DNA of 64,000 bases from Caulobacter sp. 17J65-9. GTDB taxonomy: Bacteria; Pseudomonadota; Alphaproteobacteria; Caulobacterales; Caulobacteraceae. The notes under the pieces were generated by a model. It did no database searches. It was not told the origin of the DNA and saw nothing but the letters and a program-made list of their open reading frames with translations. Made by a program: the position numbers and the translations under genes. Of this stretch, positions 16,678 to 26,289 are shown piece after piece; within the stretch, counting starts at the first letter, position 1; every line of letters starts with the position of its first letter. The DNA lies in contig NZ_JAAIVC010000006.1 in assembly GCF_010975005.1 (NCBI RefSeq), positions 1-64,000 on the forward strand, in the 5' to 3' direction.

Positions 16678-17412
16678 TCAGAACCAGGTCCGCAAGCCGA
16701 TGCGGATCGAGGTCGTGTCGACGTCGGATCCACTGGCGCGGGCGATGGAGGCGGTCTCGCCGAGGCGCCGTTCGTAGGCGGCCTCGACATAGGGGGCGAA
16801 CTTGCGGGTGATCTCGTAGCGGAGCTTCAGCTTGGCCTCGACGTCCGAGAAGCCGGCGCCGACATCCTTCTCCGGCACGTCCTGGGCGAAGGCGTTCAGC
16901 TCCACCTCCGGCTCCAGCACCAGCCGCTGGGTCAAAAGCACGTCGAAGCTCTGCTTGAAGCGCACGCCCAAGTCGCCGTCCTCGCTTAGGAAGGCGGCCG
17001 CGTCGGTCTCGAACTGGTAGGGCGCCAGCCCCTGCACGCCGAGCGCCAGATAGGTGGTGGGGTCGGGCTCGAAGTCGTGGCGCACGCCCGCCTGCAGGTC
17101 CCAGAAGGTCGCGACGTTGCGGCTCCACAGGGCCTGCAGCTCGGCCTCTTCGGTCTGGCCGTCCTCGACCTGGCCCTCGGTCTTGAACCAGAGCTTGTTC
17201 TTGTCGCCGCCGATCCAGGCGTCGCCCTCCCAGGAGCCGATCCCCTGCCCGTCCGTGGTGGTCCCGGCGTCGGCCTCGAGCCGGACCATGGAATAGGTGC
17301 GGTGCTTGTGGGAGGCCGGATCGTTCAGCGACTTCTCGCGGACGTCCTCGGCGGCGACCGGCGCGGCGAGAGCCGCAGACGCCAGGGCGGCCAGCATGAC
17401 GGCGCGGGTCAT
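16678..17412 (-). CDS. copB: Outer-membrane copper resistance protein CopB
   Basis: 244 residues: signal peptide (MLAALASAALAAPVAAED), then the CopB/PcoB beta-barrel with EGDAWIGGDKNKLWFKTEGQ, ELQALWSRNVATFWDLQAGVRHDF, LALGVQGLAPYQFETDAAAF and the final RIGLRTWF ending in Phe as outer-membrane barrels do. CopB works with the multicopper oxidase CopA in outer-membrane copper sequestration or efflux. The usual Met/His-rich N-terminal extension is almost absent here. The ATG overlaps the copA stop by 4 bases. Confidence 0.92.
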   Translation of the reverse strand: MTRAVMLAALASAALAAPVAAEDVREKSLNDPASHKHRTYSMVRLEADAGTTTDGQGIGSWEGDAWIGGDKNKLWFKTEGQVEDGQTEEAELQALWSRNVATFWDLQAGVRHDFEPDPTTYLALGVQGLAPYQFETDAAAFLSEDGDLGVRFKQSFDVLLTQRLVLEPEVELNAFAQDVPEKDVGAGFSDVEAKLKLRYEITRKFAPYVEAAYERRLGETASIARASGSDVDTTSIRIGLRTWF

Positions 17413-19244
17413 TGGCCCGCTCCGTGGCCGGCGTGGTGGTGGCCGTGCTCGGCTTCGCCTTTGTCGGCCGAAGCCGCCGGCGCGTCGCCGTCCAGGCGGG
17501 CCACCGTCACCTTCTGCATCATGCCGGATTCCATGTGGTAGAGCAGATGGCAGTGGAAGGCCCACTCGCCGGGCGCGTCGGCGCTGATCAGCACCGAATA
17601 GCTCTTGCCCGGGGCGACGCTGACCACGTGCTTGTCCGGCAGGCGGTCCATCGGCTGGCCGTTCTCCAGCTGCACGAACATGCCGTGCAGGTGCATGGGG
17701 TGGGCCATCATCGACTCGTTGATGAAGGTCATGCGCACCCGCTCGCCGTACTTCAGGCGGATCGGCTCGGCCTCCTCGAAGGTCTGGCCGTTGATGGTCC
17801 AGCGGTAGCGCTCCATGTTCCCGCCCAGCCGCACCACGATCTCGCGGTCCGGCGCGCGGGTGTCGGCCTGCGGCGTGGCCGAGCGCAGGTCGGCATAGCT
17901 CAGCACCTTCGAGCCATAGGGCGCGCCGGACGACCAGCCGTACACCTCGCCCGAGCCGTTCAGGCTGCCTTCCGCCGCCAACTCGCCCATGTCGTGGGCC
18001 ATGGTCGGCCGGCCCATGCCGTAGTCGATCTTCGGATAGTCGGTGACGACCTCGTCGCCGCCCGACATGTCGTGGCCCATGGCGGCGTGATCCATGCCCT
18101 CCATCCCGGCCATGCCGGAGTGGTCCATGCCTTCATGGCCGGCCGTCCGCGCCGAAGCCCCGTGGCCCATGGCGGCGTGGTCCATGCCGGGCATGGCGTG
18201 GCCCATCTCGCTCATCATGAGGATGGCGCGCGGGCGCATCGCGGGGATGGCCGCGCTCATGCCCGTCGTCGGGGCCAGGGTGGCGCGGGCGTAGCCGGAC
18301 CGGTCGATCGCCTCGGCGAAGACTGTGAAGGCTTCCGGCGTCTGCGGCTCCACGATGACGTCGTAGGTCTCGGCCACCGCGATGCGGAATTCGTCGACCG
18401 GCACCGGCTCGACGTCGCGCCCGTCGGCGGAGACCACGGTCATCTTCAGGCCCGGGATGCGCACGTCGAAATAGCTCATGGCCGACGCGTTCACGAACCG
18501 CAGGCGAACCTTCTCGCCCGGCTTGAACAGGAAGGTCTCATTGGTCTTCGGCCCCTTGCCGTTGACCAGGAAGGTGTAGCCGGACACGTCGGCGATGTCG
18601 GTCGGGTCCATGCGCATGCCGCCCCAGGCCTTACGGTCCTTGACCGCCGCGCCGAGACCGAACGTCCGGGCGTCGCGGAAGAAGTCGCCCAGGGTGCGCT
18701 TGCGATAGTTGTAGTAGCCCGGGTCGACCTTGAGGTTGCGCAGGATCCGCTCCGGATCCTCCGGCGTGAACTCCGACAGCACCACCACATAGTCCCGGTC
18801 GGTCTTGATCCGCGGCCCGTCGGCCGGGTCGATCACGATCGAGCCGTAGTGGCCGGCCTGCTCCTGGGTCGCCGCGTGGGCGTGGTACCAGTAGGTGCCG
18901 TTCTGCTTGATCTGGAACTGGTAGGTGTAGGTCTCGCCGGGCGCGATGCCCTTGAAGCCATTGAAGCCCGGCACGCCGTCCTTCTCGGCCGGCAGCAGGA
19001 AGCCGTGCCAGTGGATCGAGGTGGTCTCGTTCAGCCGGTTGGTGACCCGGATGGTGGCGGTCTCGCCCTCGCGGAAACGCAGGGTCGGTCCCGGCAGCTG
19101 GCCATTGATGGTGATCTGCTCGGCCTTGCGGCCGTCGATGTCGACCACGCGCTTGTCGATCACCAGGTCGTACTCGGCCGCCAGCGCGGCCGGCGCGAAC
19201 GCAAGCATCGCGCAGATCGCCAGCAGCAGTCGGGTCAACGTCAT
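17409..19244 (-). CDS. copA: CopA-type periplasmic multicopper oxidase
   Basis: About 611 residues. It oxidises Cu(I) to the less toxic Cu(II) in the periplasm. Copper ligand motifs are HWHG (about 78-81), WYHAHAATQEQ (about 120), HPMHLHG and the C-terminal HCHLLYHMESGMM. Residues about 360-425 form a Met/His-rich insert with repeated GMDHAAMGH-like units that would bind Cu(I). The chosen ATG gives a Sec-like signal peptide without an obvious twin arginine, whereas most CopA oxidases use Tat. A CueR-type promoter lies about 30-60 bases upstream. It leads the operon copA-copB-copC-small genes. Confidence 0.92.
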   Translation of the reverse strand: MTLTRLLLAICAMLAFAPAALAAEYDLVIDKRVVDIDGRKAEQITINGQLPGPTLRFREGETATIRVTNRLNETTSIHWHGFLLPAEKDGVPGFNGFKGIAPGETYTYQFQIKQNGTYWYHAHAATQEQAGHYGSIVIDPADGPRIKTDRDYVVVLSEFTPEDPERILRNLKVDPGYYNYRKRTLGDFFRDARTFGLGAAVKDRKAWGGMRMDPTDIADVSGYTFLVNGKGPKTNETFLFKPGEKVRLRFVNASAMSYFDVRIPGLKMTVVSADGRDVEPVPVDEFRIAVAETYDVIVEPQTPEAFTVFAEAIDRSGYARATLAPTTGMSAAIPAMRPRAILMMSEMGHAMPGMDHAAMGHGASARTAGHEGMDHSGMAGMEGMDHAAMGHDMSGGDEVVTDYPKIDYGMGRPTMAHDMGELAAEGSLNGSGEVYGWSSGAPYGSKVLSYADLRSATPQADTRAPDREIVVRLGGNMERYRWTINGQTFEEAEPIRLKYGERVRMTFINESMMAHPMHLHGMFVQLENGQPMDRLPDKHVVSVAPGKSYSVLISADAPGEWAFHCHLLYHMESGMMQKVTVARLDGDAPAASADKGEAEHGHHHAGHGAGQ

Positions 19245-19275
19245 CACAACTCTCGAGCCGTCACGGGAACGGCGC

Positions 19276-19306
19276 ACCCTGCCCCCTCCCATCATGGGAG
19301 GGTCAA
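19276..19306 (-). promoter_or_regulatory. CueR-type promoter of the copA oxidase operon
   Basis: Read on the minus strand, a -35 TTGACC is separated by 19 bp from a -10-like CAGGGT. The spacer contains the dyad CTCCCATGATGGGAG. A dyad inside an overlong 19-bp spacer is the hallmark of MerR/CueR-activated promoters. Three similar sites lie in the window. It is placed just upstream of the multicopper oxidase gene. Confidence 0.8.
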
Positions 19307-19341
19307 GCCCCCGTCTGCCTACTCATACGCACGCCCGCCGC

Positions 19342-19926
19342 TCACCCCTCGCCGTCTCGCAGGGCGGCCCCTGTAATTTCCGCCAGGCGACGACGGGCGC
19401 GATAGACCCGCGTCTCAACCGCCTTGACCGAGACGCCCAGCAGGGCCGCCGCCTCCTGCTGCGACAGGCCCTCCAGCGCGGTCAGGATCAGCGGCTCCTT
19501 GAGGGCCGGCGGCAGGTCGGCCACCGCCCGGTCCAGCCGACGTAGAGCCTCGGCCTCGACCAGGGCGGCCTCGGGCGAGGATCCAGGATCGGGCGCGGCT
19601 TCCAGTTCGGCCGGCTCCGCGCCGACCCCGCGCACCAGCCGCCGCACGAACCGGCGCCGGCTCCAGTCGCGGCACTTGTTCAGCGCCACCCGACGCAGCC
19701 AGACCTCGAACGGCCGCGCGGGATCGTAGCGGTCCAGCCCGCGCCAGGCGCCGGCGAAACTCTCCTGCAGCAGGTCGTAGGCTTCGTCGGCGTCGCCGAC
19801 ATAGCGGCGGACGAAGCGGTACAGCCCCTCCTTGTGCTTGCGCATCAGGAGGGTGAAGGCGCGCTCGTCGCCCCTGGCGGCCCGCAGGGCGAGCTCGCCG
19901 TCGCTGTCGACCGGAGGCGGACTCAC
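19342..19926 (-). CDS. ECF RNA polymerase sigma factor, CnrH-like
   Basis: 194 residues: sigma-70 region 2 (about 15-85, with AFTLLMRKHKEGLYRFVRRYV, EAYDLLQESF and FEVWLRRVALNKCRDWSRR), a linker, then region 4 (about 130-185, DLPPALKEPLILTALEGLSQQEAAALLGVS). It is the last gene of a three-gene unit with 4-base overlaps: a small one-helix protein, a periplasmic metal-sensor-like protein, and this sigma factor. This is the order of cnrY-cnrX-cnrH in Cupriavidus, where metal bound by CnrX releases the sigma factor. It ends about 35 bases before the copA promoter. Confidence 0.9.
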   Translation of the reverse strand: MSPPPVDSDGELALRAARGDERAFTLLMRKHKEGLYRFVRRYVGDADEAYDLLQESFAGAWRGLDRYDPARPFEVWLRRVALNKCRDWSRRRFVRRLVRGVGAEPAELEAAPDPGSSPEAALVEAEALRRLDRAVADLPPALKEPLILTALEGLSQQEAAALLGVSVKAVETRVYRARRRLAEITGAALRDGEG

Positions 19927-20363
19927 TTGTCTTCGGCGGTCAGGGTCCGGGCGACCTCGGCGTCGAACCGCGCGGCCTGGGCCGGGGTCAGTTCGGCGCG
20001 CATGTCGAAGACGTGGGCGATGGTCTCTTTTTGGAGCGCGCCCATCGCATGGTGGAAATGGTCGACCGCGGCCTGGACCTGCGGGGAATAGCCGTCGCTG
20101 GCCTCGATGGCGGCGGCGAGCTCGGCGTTGGCGGCGCGCATGTCGGCCTCCAGCGCCTTGCGGCGGACGGCGAAGCGGCCTTCCAGCGCGTCGATGCGGC
20201 GCTCCTGCTCGGCGCTGAGGTCCAGCTTGTGGTGCACGGTCTCGTGCAGGGAGGCCGGCGCCCGTGCGCCGACCACGTAGCGCGCCCCGCCCCAGGCCCC
20301 GAGCGCGGCGGCGACGGCGGCCAGGGCCACCGTGAACAGCAGGTTGCGCAGGCCAACGCTCAT
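19923..20363 (-). CDS. Periplasmic heavy-metal sensor, CnrX-like
   Basis: 146 residues: one N-terminal membrane anchor (LLFTVALAAVAAALGAWGGARYV), then a helical-hairpin periplasmic domain of the Spy/CpxP/CnrX type. Potential metal ligands are HETVHHKLDLSAEQERRIDALE (a HxxxH pair followed by Glu) and the His/Met-rich DHFHHAMGAL. In CnrX a similar set of His, Glu and Met binds Co/Ni; given the neighbours, copper may be the signal here, but this is inference. The ATG overlaps the upstream stop and its own stop overlaps the sigma gene, both by 4 bases. Confidence 0.82.
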   Translation of the reverse strand: MSVGLRNLLFTVALAAVAAALGAWGGARYVVGARAPASLHETVHHKLDLSAEQERRIDALEGRFAVRRKALEADMRAANAELAAAIEASDGYSPQVQAAVDHFHHAMGALQKETIAHVFDMRAELTPAQAARFDAEVARTLTAEDK

Positions 20364-20647
20364 CGGCCGCCCTCCAGCAGGGTCGAGGGCGCCAGGTCGG
20401 GCTTCACCGCAAAAACCTGCATCTCCTTGGGCGTGTGCACGGCCGCGGTGGCGGCGGCCCCGCCGACCGCCACGCCGGCGACCAGGGCCAGGGACACGGT
20501 GGCGACCCGCAGCGGCCCGAACGGCCTCGGCTGTGCCTCCTCGCGCGCGCCGATCCGCGCCCACACCGCCGGCTCCAGCTGGGCCAGCGACCGGTCGGGC
20601 TCGCTCTGCGCCAGCGCGTGCAGCTGCTCGTCCAGCGATTTCGTCAT
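20360..20647 (-). CDS. Small one-helix protein, probable anti-sigma factor (CnrY-like position)
   Basis: 95 residues. The N-terminal 45 residues are cytoplasmic and contain SLDEQLHALAQSEPDRSLAQLEPAVWARI, an amphipathic stretch fit to bind a sigma factor. A single membrane helix follows (VATVSLALVAGVAVGGAAATAAV) and a short periplasmic tail. Length, topology and first place before a CnrX-like sensor and an ECF sigma factor match CnrY, though no sequence family is certain. The ATG was taken over a 32-codon upstream extension that runs into the promoter region. Confidence 0.75.
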   Translation of the reverse strand: MTKSLDEQLHALAQSEPDRSLAQLEPAVWARIGAREEAQPRPFGPLRVATVSLALVAGVAVGGAAATAAVHTPKEMQVFAVKPDLAPSTLLEGGR

Positions 20648-20784
20648 GGCGGCGGACTCCGGGGCTCTCGATCCCACACTACGCGCGGTTCGGCGCGAAC
20701 CCTCAAGATGAGGGGCCCGGAACCTCGGCGCGTACTCCCCCATCGAATGGCGGATCGCCAGGCGTGAGCGTTCGGGGGAGCGTG

Positions 20785-21525
20785 ATGAAGGTACTGCGTT
20801 TGTCGTTGCAGCTGCACAAGTGGATCGGCCTGGTGGTCGGCGTGCAGGTGCTGGCGTGGGTGGCCGGCGGTCTGATCATGACCGTCCTGCCGATCGAGAA
20901 GGTGCGCGGCGAGCATCACGTCGCCGACGCCCGCCCCGCCCCGCTCGACCCGTCCCGGCTGCTCTCGGCCGCCGACGTCGCGCGCCTCGCCGGCGTGGCC
21001 CCGATCGACGCCGACCTGAAATCGACGCCGCGCGGCCCGGTGTGGGTGCTCAAGCCCGCCTCGGGCGAACCGGTGATCCGCGACGCCATCCTCGGAAGCG
21101 CCCTGCCGCCGATGGACGAGGAGGAGGTCCGCACCTTCGCCCGTCTCGCCTACAAGGGCGACGCCCACGTCGTCGCCGTGCGCCTGCTGGCCGAGGCGCC
21201 GCAGGAAACCGGGCGGACCGGCGCGCTGTGGCGGGTGGATTTCGACGATCTGGAGCGGACCACCTTCTACCTGTCGCCGGCGACGGCCGAGGTGGTCACC
21301 CGCCGCTCCGGCCTCTGGCGGTTCTACGACGTGTTCTGGCGGCTCCACATCATGGACCTGAAGACCGGCGAGAACTTCAACCACCCGCTGATCATCGCCG
21401 CCGCGGTGCTGACGCTGAGCATCGTGGTCACCGGCGTCATCCTGCTGTGGATCCGGCTGGCGCGCGACCTGCAGCAATGGCGGGCCGCCGGCCGGCGCAC
21501 GCGGGAGGCCCGCCAGCCGGGCTGA
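20785..21525 (+). CDS. PepSY-associated membrane protein
   Basis: 246 residues: an N-terminal membrane helix (LQLHKWIGLVVGVQVLAWVAGGLIMTV), a periplasmic PepSY-like domain (about 60-200, with LARLAYKGDAHVVAVRL, ALWRVDFDDLERTTFYLSPATAEVV), and a C-terminal helix (LIIAAAVLTLSIVVTGVILLWIRL) preceded by FWRLHIMDLKTGENFNHP. The HKWIG and FWRLHIMD histidines resemble those of PepSY_TM proteins, some of which are ferric reductases. It is transcribed away from the ECF unit and converges on the AraC gene. Its link with copper is by location only. Confidence 0.8.
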   Translation: MKVLRLSLQLHKWIGLVVGVQVLAWVAGGLIMTVLPIEKVRGEHHVADARPAPLDPSRLLSAADVARLAGVAPIDADLKSTPRGPVWVLKPASGEPVIRDAILGSALPPMDEEEVRTFARLAYKGDAHVVAVRLLAEAPQETGRTGALWRVDFDDLERTTFYLSPATAEVVTRRSGLWRFYDVFWRLHIMDLKTGENFNHPLIIAAAVLTLSIVVTGVILLWIRLARDLQQWRAAGRRTREARQPG

Positions 21526-21532
21526 GCGCCGG

Positions 21533-22285
21533 TCAGGCCATGCGAAGCGCGCTCGCCGGCGTGCCGAACATGCGCCGGAAGGTGCGGCTGAGATGGGCGG
21601 AGTCGGCGAAGCCCGCGTCGTAGGCGGCCTCGGTCAGGGGCGCGCCCTCGGCGTAGCGCCGCACCGCCCGCATCAGCCGCAGCCACAGGACGTAGGACCG
21701 GAACGCCACGCCGGTCTCCTGCACAAACAGGTGGCGGGTGCGGCCGGGCGACAGGCCGGCGATCTCGGCCGCGCCCTCCAGCGAGAGCGGTTCGGACACG
21801 TTCTCGCTGACCCATTCGATCACTTCGCGCACGCGGGCGTCCGGCGCGCTGGCCTGCTCGACGGCCGGCGCCAGGGCCCCGAACGCCGCCTTGGCCAGTT
21901 CGACCAGCCGGTCGTCGGCCGCGCCGTCGCGCCAGGCCCGCGCCAGGGCGTCGGCGGCGTCCTGCAGGACGGCCTGAGGCAGAAGGGAGACCGGCGCCTC
22001 CGCGCAGAAGGCGGCCAGCAGCGCGCGCCCGATCCGGCTCTCCGGCTCGACGAACAGGTGGGCGATCTCGCCCTTGGCGCGGAAGGCGTGGAGCACGTCG
22101 CTGGCCACCATGGCGGCGCGGCCGGTGACGACCCGGCCGTCGGCCTCGAACCGGAAGTCGTCGCCGAAGCTGAGCGTCAGCTGCACGGCGTGATGGGCGT
22201 GCGGCTCGATCTCGCCGGTCGTCTCGCCGATCCAGAGGCTCCCGCCTTCCCAAAGACAGATGCGGCCGCGGCTGTGGACGGACAT
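21533..22285 (-). CDS. AraC-family transcriptional regulator under a CueR-type promoter
   Basis: About 250 residues. The N-terminal half is a cupin-like sensor (EIEPHAHHAVQLTLSFGDDF, FRAKGEIAHLFVEPES) with a His cluster that could bind metal. The C-terminal 90 residues hold the double helix-turn-helix: PLSLEGAAEIAGLSPGRTRHLFVQETG and PLTEAAYDAGFADSAHLSRTFRRMFG. I chose the second ATG, since the first frame start lies inside the promoter dyad. Its promoter carries the same MerR-type dyad as the copper genes, so it is probably copper-induced. Its own targets are unknown. Confidence 0.87.
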   Translation of the reverse strand: MSVHSRGRICLWEGGSLWIGETTGEIEPHAHHAVQLTLSFGDDFRFEADGRVVTGRAAMVASDVLHAFRAKGEIAHLFVEPESRIGRALLAAFCAEAPVSLLPQAVLQDAADALARAWRDGAADDRLVELAKAAFGALAPAVEQASAPDARVREVIEWVSENVSEPLSLEGAAEIAGLSPGRTRHLFVQETGVAFRSYVLWLRLMRAVRRYAEGAPLTEAAYDAGFADSAHLSRTFRRMFGTPASALRMA

Positions 22286-22310
22286 TACGTGCTCTCCCGT
22301 TGCACGCGCG

Positions 22311-22341
22311 AACCTGCGGCTTCCCACCATGGGAAGGTCAA
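22311..22341 (-). promoter_or_regulatory. CueR-type promoter of the AraC regulator gene
   Basis: On the minus strand: -35 TTGACC, 19-bp spacer with the dyad TTCCCATGGTGGGAA, then -10-like CAGGTT. The -35, spacing and dyad match the sites before copA, the P1B ATPase and the metallothionein gene. The start of the AraC gene lies about 26 bases after the -10. Confidence 0.78.
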
Positions 22342-22457
22342 CCCCTGGCCTTCGAGCGAAAATTTTCGGCCCGAAAGCGCCTAGCCCCTTCGTTCAATCG
22401 TCGGCTCGCAGGGGTCGGTAGGGATGCTCTCGCCAACGACCAAACAGGAGCTCCCCC

Positions 22458-22619
22458 ATGTCGACCAAGTGCGAAAACCAAGCCTGCACCTGCGCCCCGC
22501 GCTGCGAATGCGCTCCGGCCGCCTCGAGCTGCGGCTGCAACAGCCAGTGCGGCTGCGGCGAGCAGTGCGCCTGCTCGGCCGAGCGCCGGTGCGCCCCGGA
22601 CTGCGCCTGCGGCGAGTAA
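22458..22619 (+). CDS. Metallothionein-like Cys-rich protein 1
   Basis: 53 residues with 14 cysteines (positions 5, 10, 12, 16, 18, 25, 27, 31, 33, 37, 39, 45, 49, 51), mostly as CxC and CxxxC pairs. It has no signal peptide, so it is cytoplasmic. AGGAG sits upstream of the ATG. The opening MSTKC and the overall Cys pattern match the second copy about 3.2 kb away. Thiol clusters of this density bind Cu(I) or other soft metals, as in metallothioneins. I do not recognise a named family such as SmtA, and no CueR-type dyad faces this gene, so its regulation is unclear. It is followed by a strong hairpin and then a receiver-domain gene. Confidence 0.85.
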   Translation: MSTKCENQACTCAPRCECAPAASSCGCNSQCGCGEQCACSAERRCAPDCACGE

Positions 22620-22654
22620 GCCTGACGCCGGCTGACCCCGGCCGGCGTCCCCTC

Positions 22655-22700
22655 GCGCCTCCCGGTCGTCCTCCCCCCTCGCCGGGAGGCGCGCCCCTTT
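22655..22700 (+). terminator. Hairpin after metallothionein gene 1
   Basis: GCGCCTCCCGG pairs with CCGGGAGGCGC (11-bp stem, 16-base loop) followed by GCCCCTTT. The same stem follows the second metallothionein gene. Probably a terminator or attenuator between the Cys-rich gene and the downstream regulator. A weaker dyad GACGCCGGC/GCCGGCGTC lies just before it. Confidence 0.65.
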
Positions 22701-22715
22701 CCCAGGATCCGTACG

Positions 22716-23111
22716 ATGACCGCCGCGCCCCGCGTCCTCGTGGTCGAGGACCATCCGCTCATCCTGCCGCTTGTCGCCGAAACCCTGGCCAGCGTCGGCT
22801 GCGAGGTGATCTCGGCCGCCACGGCCGAGGCCGCGATGGCCGCGCTCGACGCCCATGCCGGGCGCCTGAACGCGCTGGTCGCCGACATCGACCTCGGCGA
22901 CCCGGACCTGACCGGCTTCGACGTGGCTCGCCGCGCGCGCGAGCTGAACCCGGCCCTGCCGGTGATCTACGCCAGCGCCCGCCCGGCCGAGGACGTCGAG
23001 GTCCAGGGCGTGAGCGGCGCGGTCCATCTGGCCAAGCCCTATTGCCCGGTCCGGCTTTGCCGCGAGATCGGCGCCCTGCTCGCGGCGGCGGCCGACGGCC
23101 TCGCGGCGTGA
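22716..23111 (+). CDS. Stand-alone response-regulator receiver protein
   Basis: 131 residues, receiver domain only, no output domain. Conserved elements: acidic pocket VVEDHP (about 8-13), phospho-acceptor in ALVADIDLGD (about Asp54), YASARP for the Thr/Ser position, and LAKPYCP with the conserved Lys. The layout, in which the aspartate is followed by an extra loop (DLGDPDLTGFD), is typical of short CheY-like or FixJ-hybrid receivers in Caulobacterales. It converges with the P1B ATPase, the stops being 3 bases apart. No histidine kinase is adjacent. A copper link is only positional. Confidence 0.85.
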   Translation: MTAAPRVLVVEDHPLILPLVAETLASVGCEVISAATAEAAMAALDAHAGRLNALVADIDLGDPDLTGFDVARRARELNPALPVIYASARPAEDVEVQGVSGAVHLAKPYCPVRLCREIGALLAAAADGLAA

Positions 23112-23114
23112 CGC

Positions 23115-25439
<2,325 letters not shown>

Positions 25440-25462
25440 TCCGGAAATCTGCAAGGAGCTGC

Positions 25463-25493
25463 ACGCTAGGGCTTCCCATCATGGGAGGGTCAA
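25463..25493 (-). promoter_or_regulatory. CueR-type promoter of the P1B copper ATPase
   Basis: On the minus strand: -35 TTGACC, 19-bp spacer with dyad CTCCCATGATGGGAA, -10-like TAGCGT. The geometry matches CueR-controlled copA promoters of other proteobacteria. The ATPase frame begins about 20 bases beyond the -10, implying a very short leader. Confidence 0.82.
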
Positions 25494-25555
25494 CGGCCCG
25501 GTTTGCGGTCTCCCGGTCGTCGTTCGCCTCCCGAAATAACGTCGAAAAAGGCCGC

Positions 25556-25586
25556 TTGACCTTCCCATGACTGGAAGGTCTATCAC
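25556..25586 (+). promoter_or_regulatory. CueR-type promoter of metallothionein gene 2 and cueR
   Basis: On the plus strand: -35 TTGACC, 19-bp spacer containing CTTCCCATGACTGGAAG, -10 TATCAC. This is the site closest to the classical CueR box (ACCTTCC...GGAAGGT) in the window. It points toward the Cys-rich gene and cueR, so cueR may be autoregulated. Confidence 0.83.
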
Positions 25587-25619
25587 CCCCAGGCACATCG
25601 CTGACCAACGAGGTTCGAC

Positions 25620-25775
25620 ATGCCGACCAAGTGTGACTGCTCCCCCTGCACCTGCGCCCCGTGCAAGTGCGCGCCCGCCGACGCCGGTTGCGGCTGCGGC
25701 CCGTCCTGCGCCTGCGATCCCTGCAAGTGCGCCAGCGCCGACAGCCGTGAAGGCTGCGGCGACCACTGCGGCTGA
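25620..25775 (+). CDS. Metallothionein-like Cys-rich protein 2, copper-regulated
   Basis: 51 residues with 14 cysteines (positions 5, 7, 10, 12, 15, 17, 24, 26, 30, 32, 35, 37, 46, 50), arranged as repeated CxC and CxxC units, plus one His near the C-terminus. No signal peptide is present. It starts with MPTKC, like copy 1 (MSTKC), and shares a central GCGCG-type block. A CueR-type promoter lies 34 bases upstream, strong support for a copper-inducible cytoplasmic Cu(I) buffer. cueR follows after a hairpin. The exact family is unrecognised. Confidence 0.88.
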   Translation: MPTKCDCSPCTCAPCKCAPADAGCGCGPSCACDPCKCASADSREGCGDHCG

Positions 25776-25789
25776 GCCGCCCTCGCCCT

Positions 25790-25826
25790 GCGCCTCCCGG
25801 TCCTCCCCCCGGGAGGCGCGCCCCTT
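25790..25826 (+). terminator. Hairpin between metallothionein gene 2 and cueR
   Basis: GCGCCTCCCGG pairs with CCGGGAGGCGC, with an 8-base loop, followed by GCCCCTTTTC. Because cueR has no other visible promoter, this may act as a partial terminator that keeps CueR low relative to the Cys-rich protein. The stem is identical to the one after metallothionein gene 1. Confidence 0.68.
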
Positions 25827-25843
25827 TTCGTCAGGAGGACCAG

Positions 25844-26233
25844 ATGAACATCGGCCAGGCGTCCAAGGCCTCCGGCGTCTCCACCAAGATGATACGGTAT
25901 TACGAGAGCATCGGCCTGGTCCGGCCGGCCGACCGCACCGACAGCAACTACCGCAGCTTCGGCCCGCGCGAGGTCAACGAGCTGCGCTTCATCCGCCGCG
26001 CCCGCAACCTGGGCTTCTCCGTCGAGGAGATCGGCAAGCTCTTGTCGCTGTGGCGCGACCGCGAGCGCCCCTCGCGCGAGGTCAAGGCCATCGCCCAGAG
26101 CCATGTCGCCGACCTCGACGCCCGCATCGCCGAAATGCAGGCCATGGCCGACACCCTGCGCGAACTGGCCCGCTGCTGCGCCGGCGACGAACGCCCCGAC
26201 TGCCCGATCCTGGCGGATCTGGCGGAGGCATAA
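25844..26233 (+). CDS. cueR: CueR-type MerR-family copper regulator
   Basis: 129 residues: MerR winged helix-turn-helix (MNIGQASKASGVSTKMIRYYE, LVRPADRTDSNYRSF), a long dimerisation helix (about 80-110) and a C-terminal metal loop with Cys111/Cys112 and Cys120 (ARCC...DCPIL). The C-x7-C loop matches the Cu(I)/Ag(I)/Au(I) site of CueR. SD AGGAGG lies 7 bases before the ATG. It should activate the four promoters in this window whose spacer holds the CCTTCC/GGAAGG-type dyad. Confidence 0.9.
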   Translation: MNIGQASKASGVSTKMIRYYESIGLVRPADRTDSNYRSFGPREVNELRFIRRARNLGFSVEEIGKLLSLWRDRERPSREVKAIAQSHVADLDARIAEMQAMADTLRELARCCAGDERPDCPILADLAEA

Positions 26234-26289
26234 GCGCGGCGCCCGCGTCGTTAACCGCCGGTTACCCATTCCAGCCGACCTTCGCGGCG

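Noticed and set aside
17412-19376. 654-codon plus-strand frame opposite copA
   Set aside because: Antisense shadow of the multicopper oxidase, rich in His/Gly/Arg without domains.
20701-20784. GGAAC-type ECF promoter before the PepSY gene
   Set aside because: A GGAACC is present but no -10 of the right type at a clear distance; too weak to report.
22311-22341. CueR-type site acting also on metallothionein gene 1
   Set aside because: The dyad is symmetric, but no -35/-10 pair with correct spacing points toward the plus strand.
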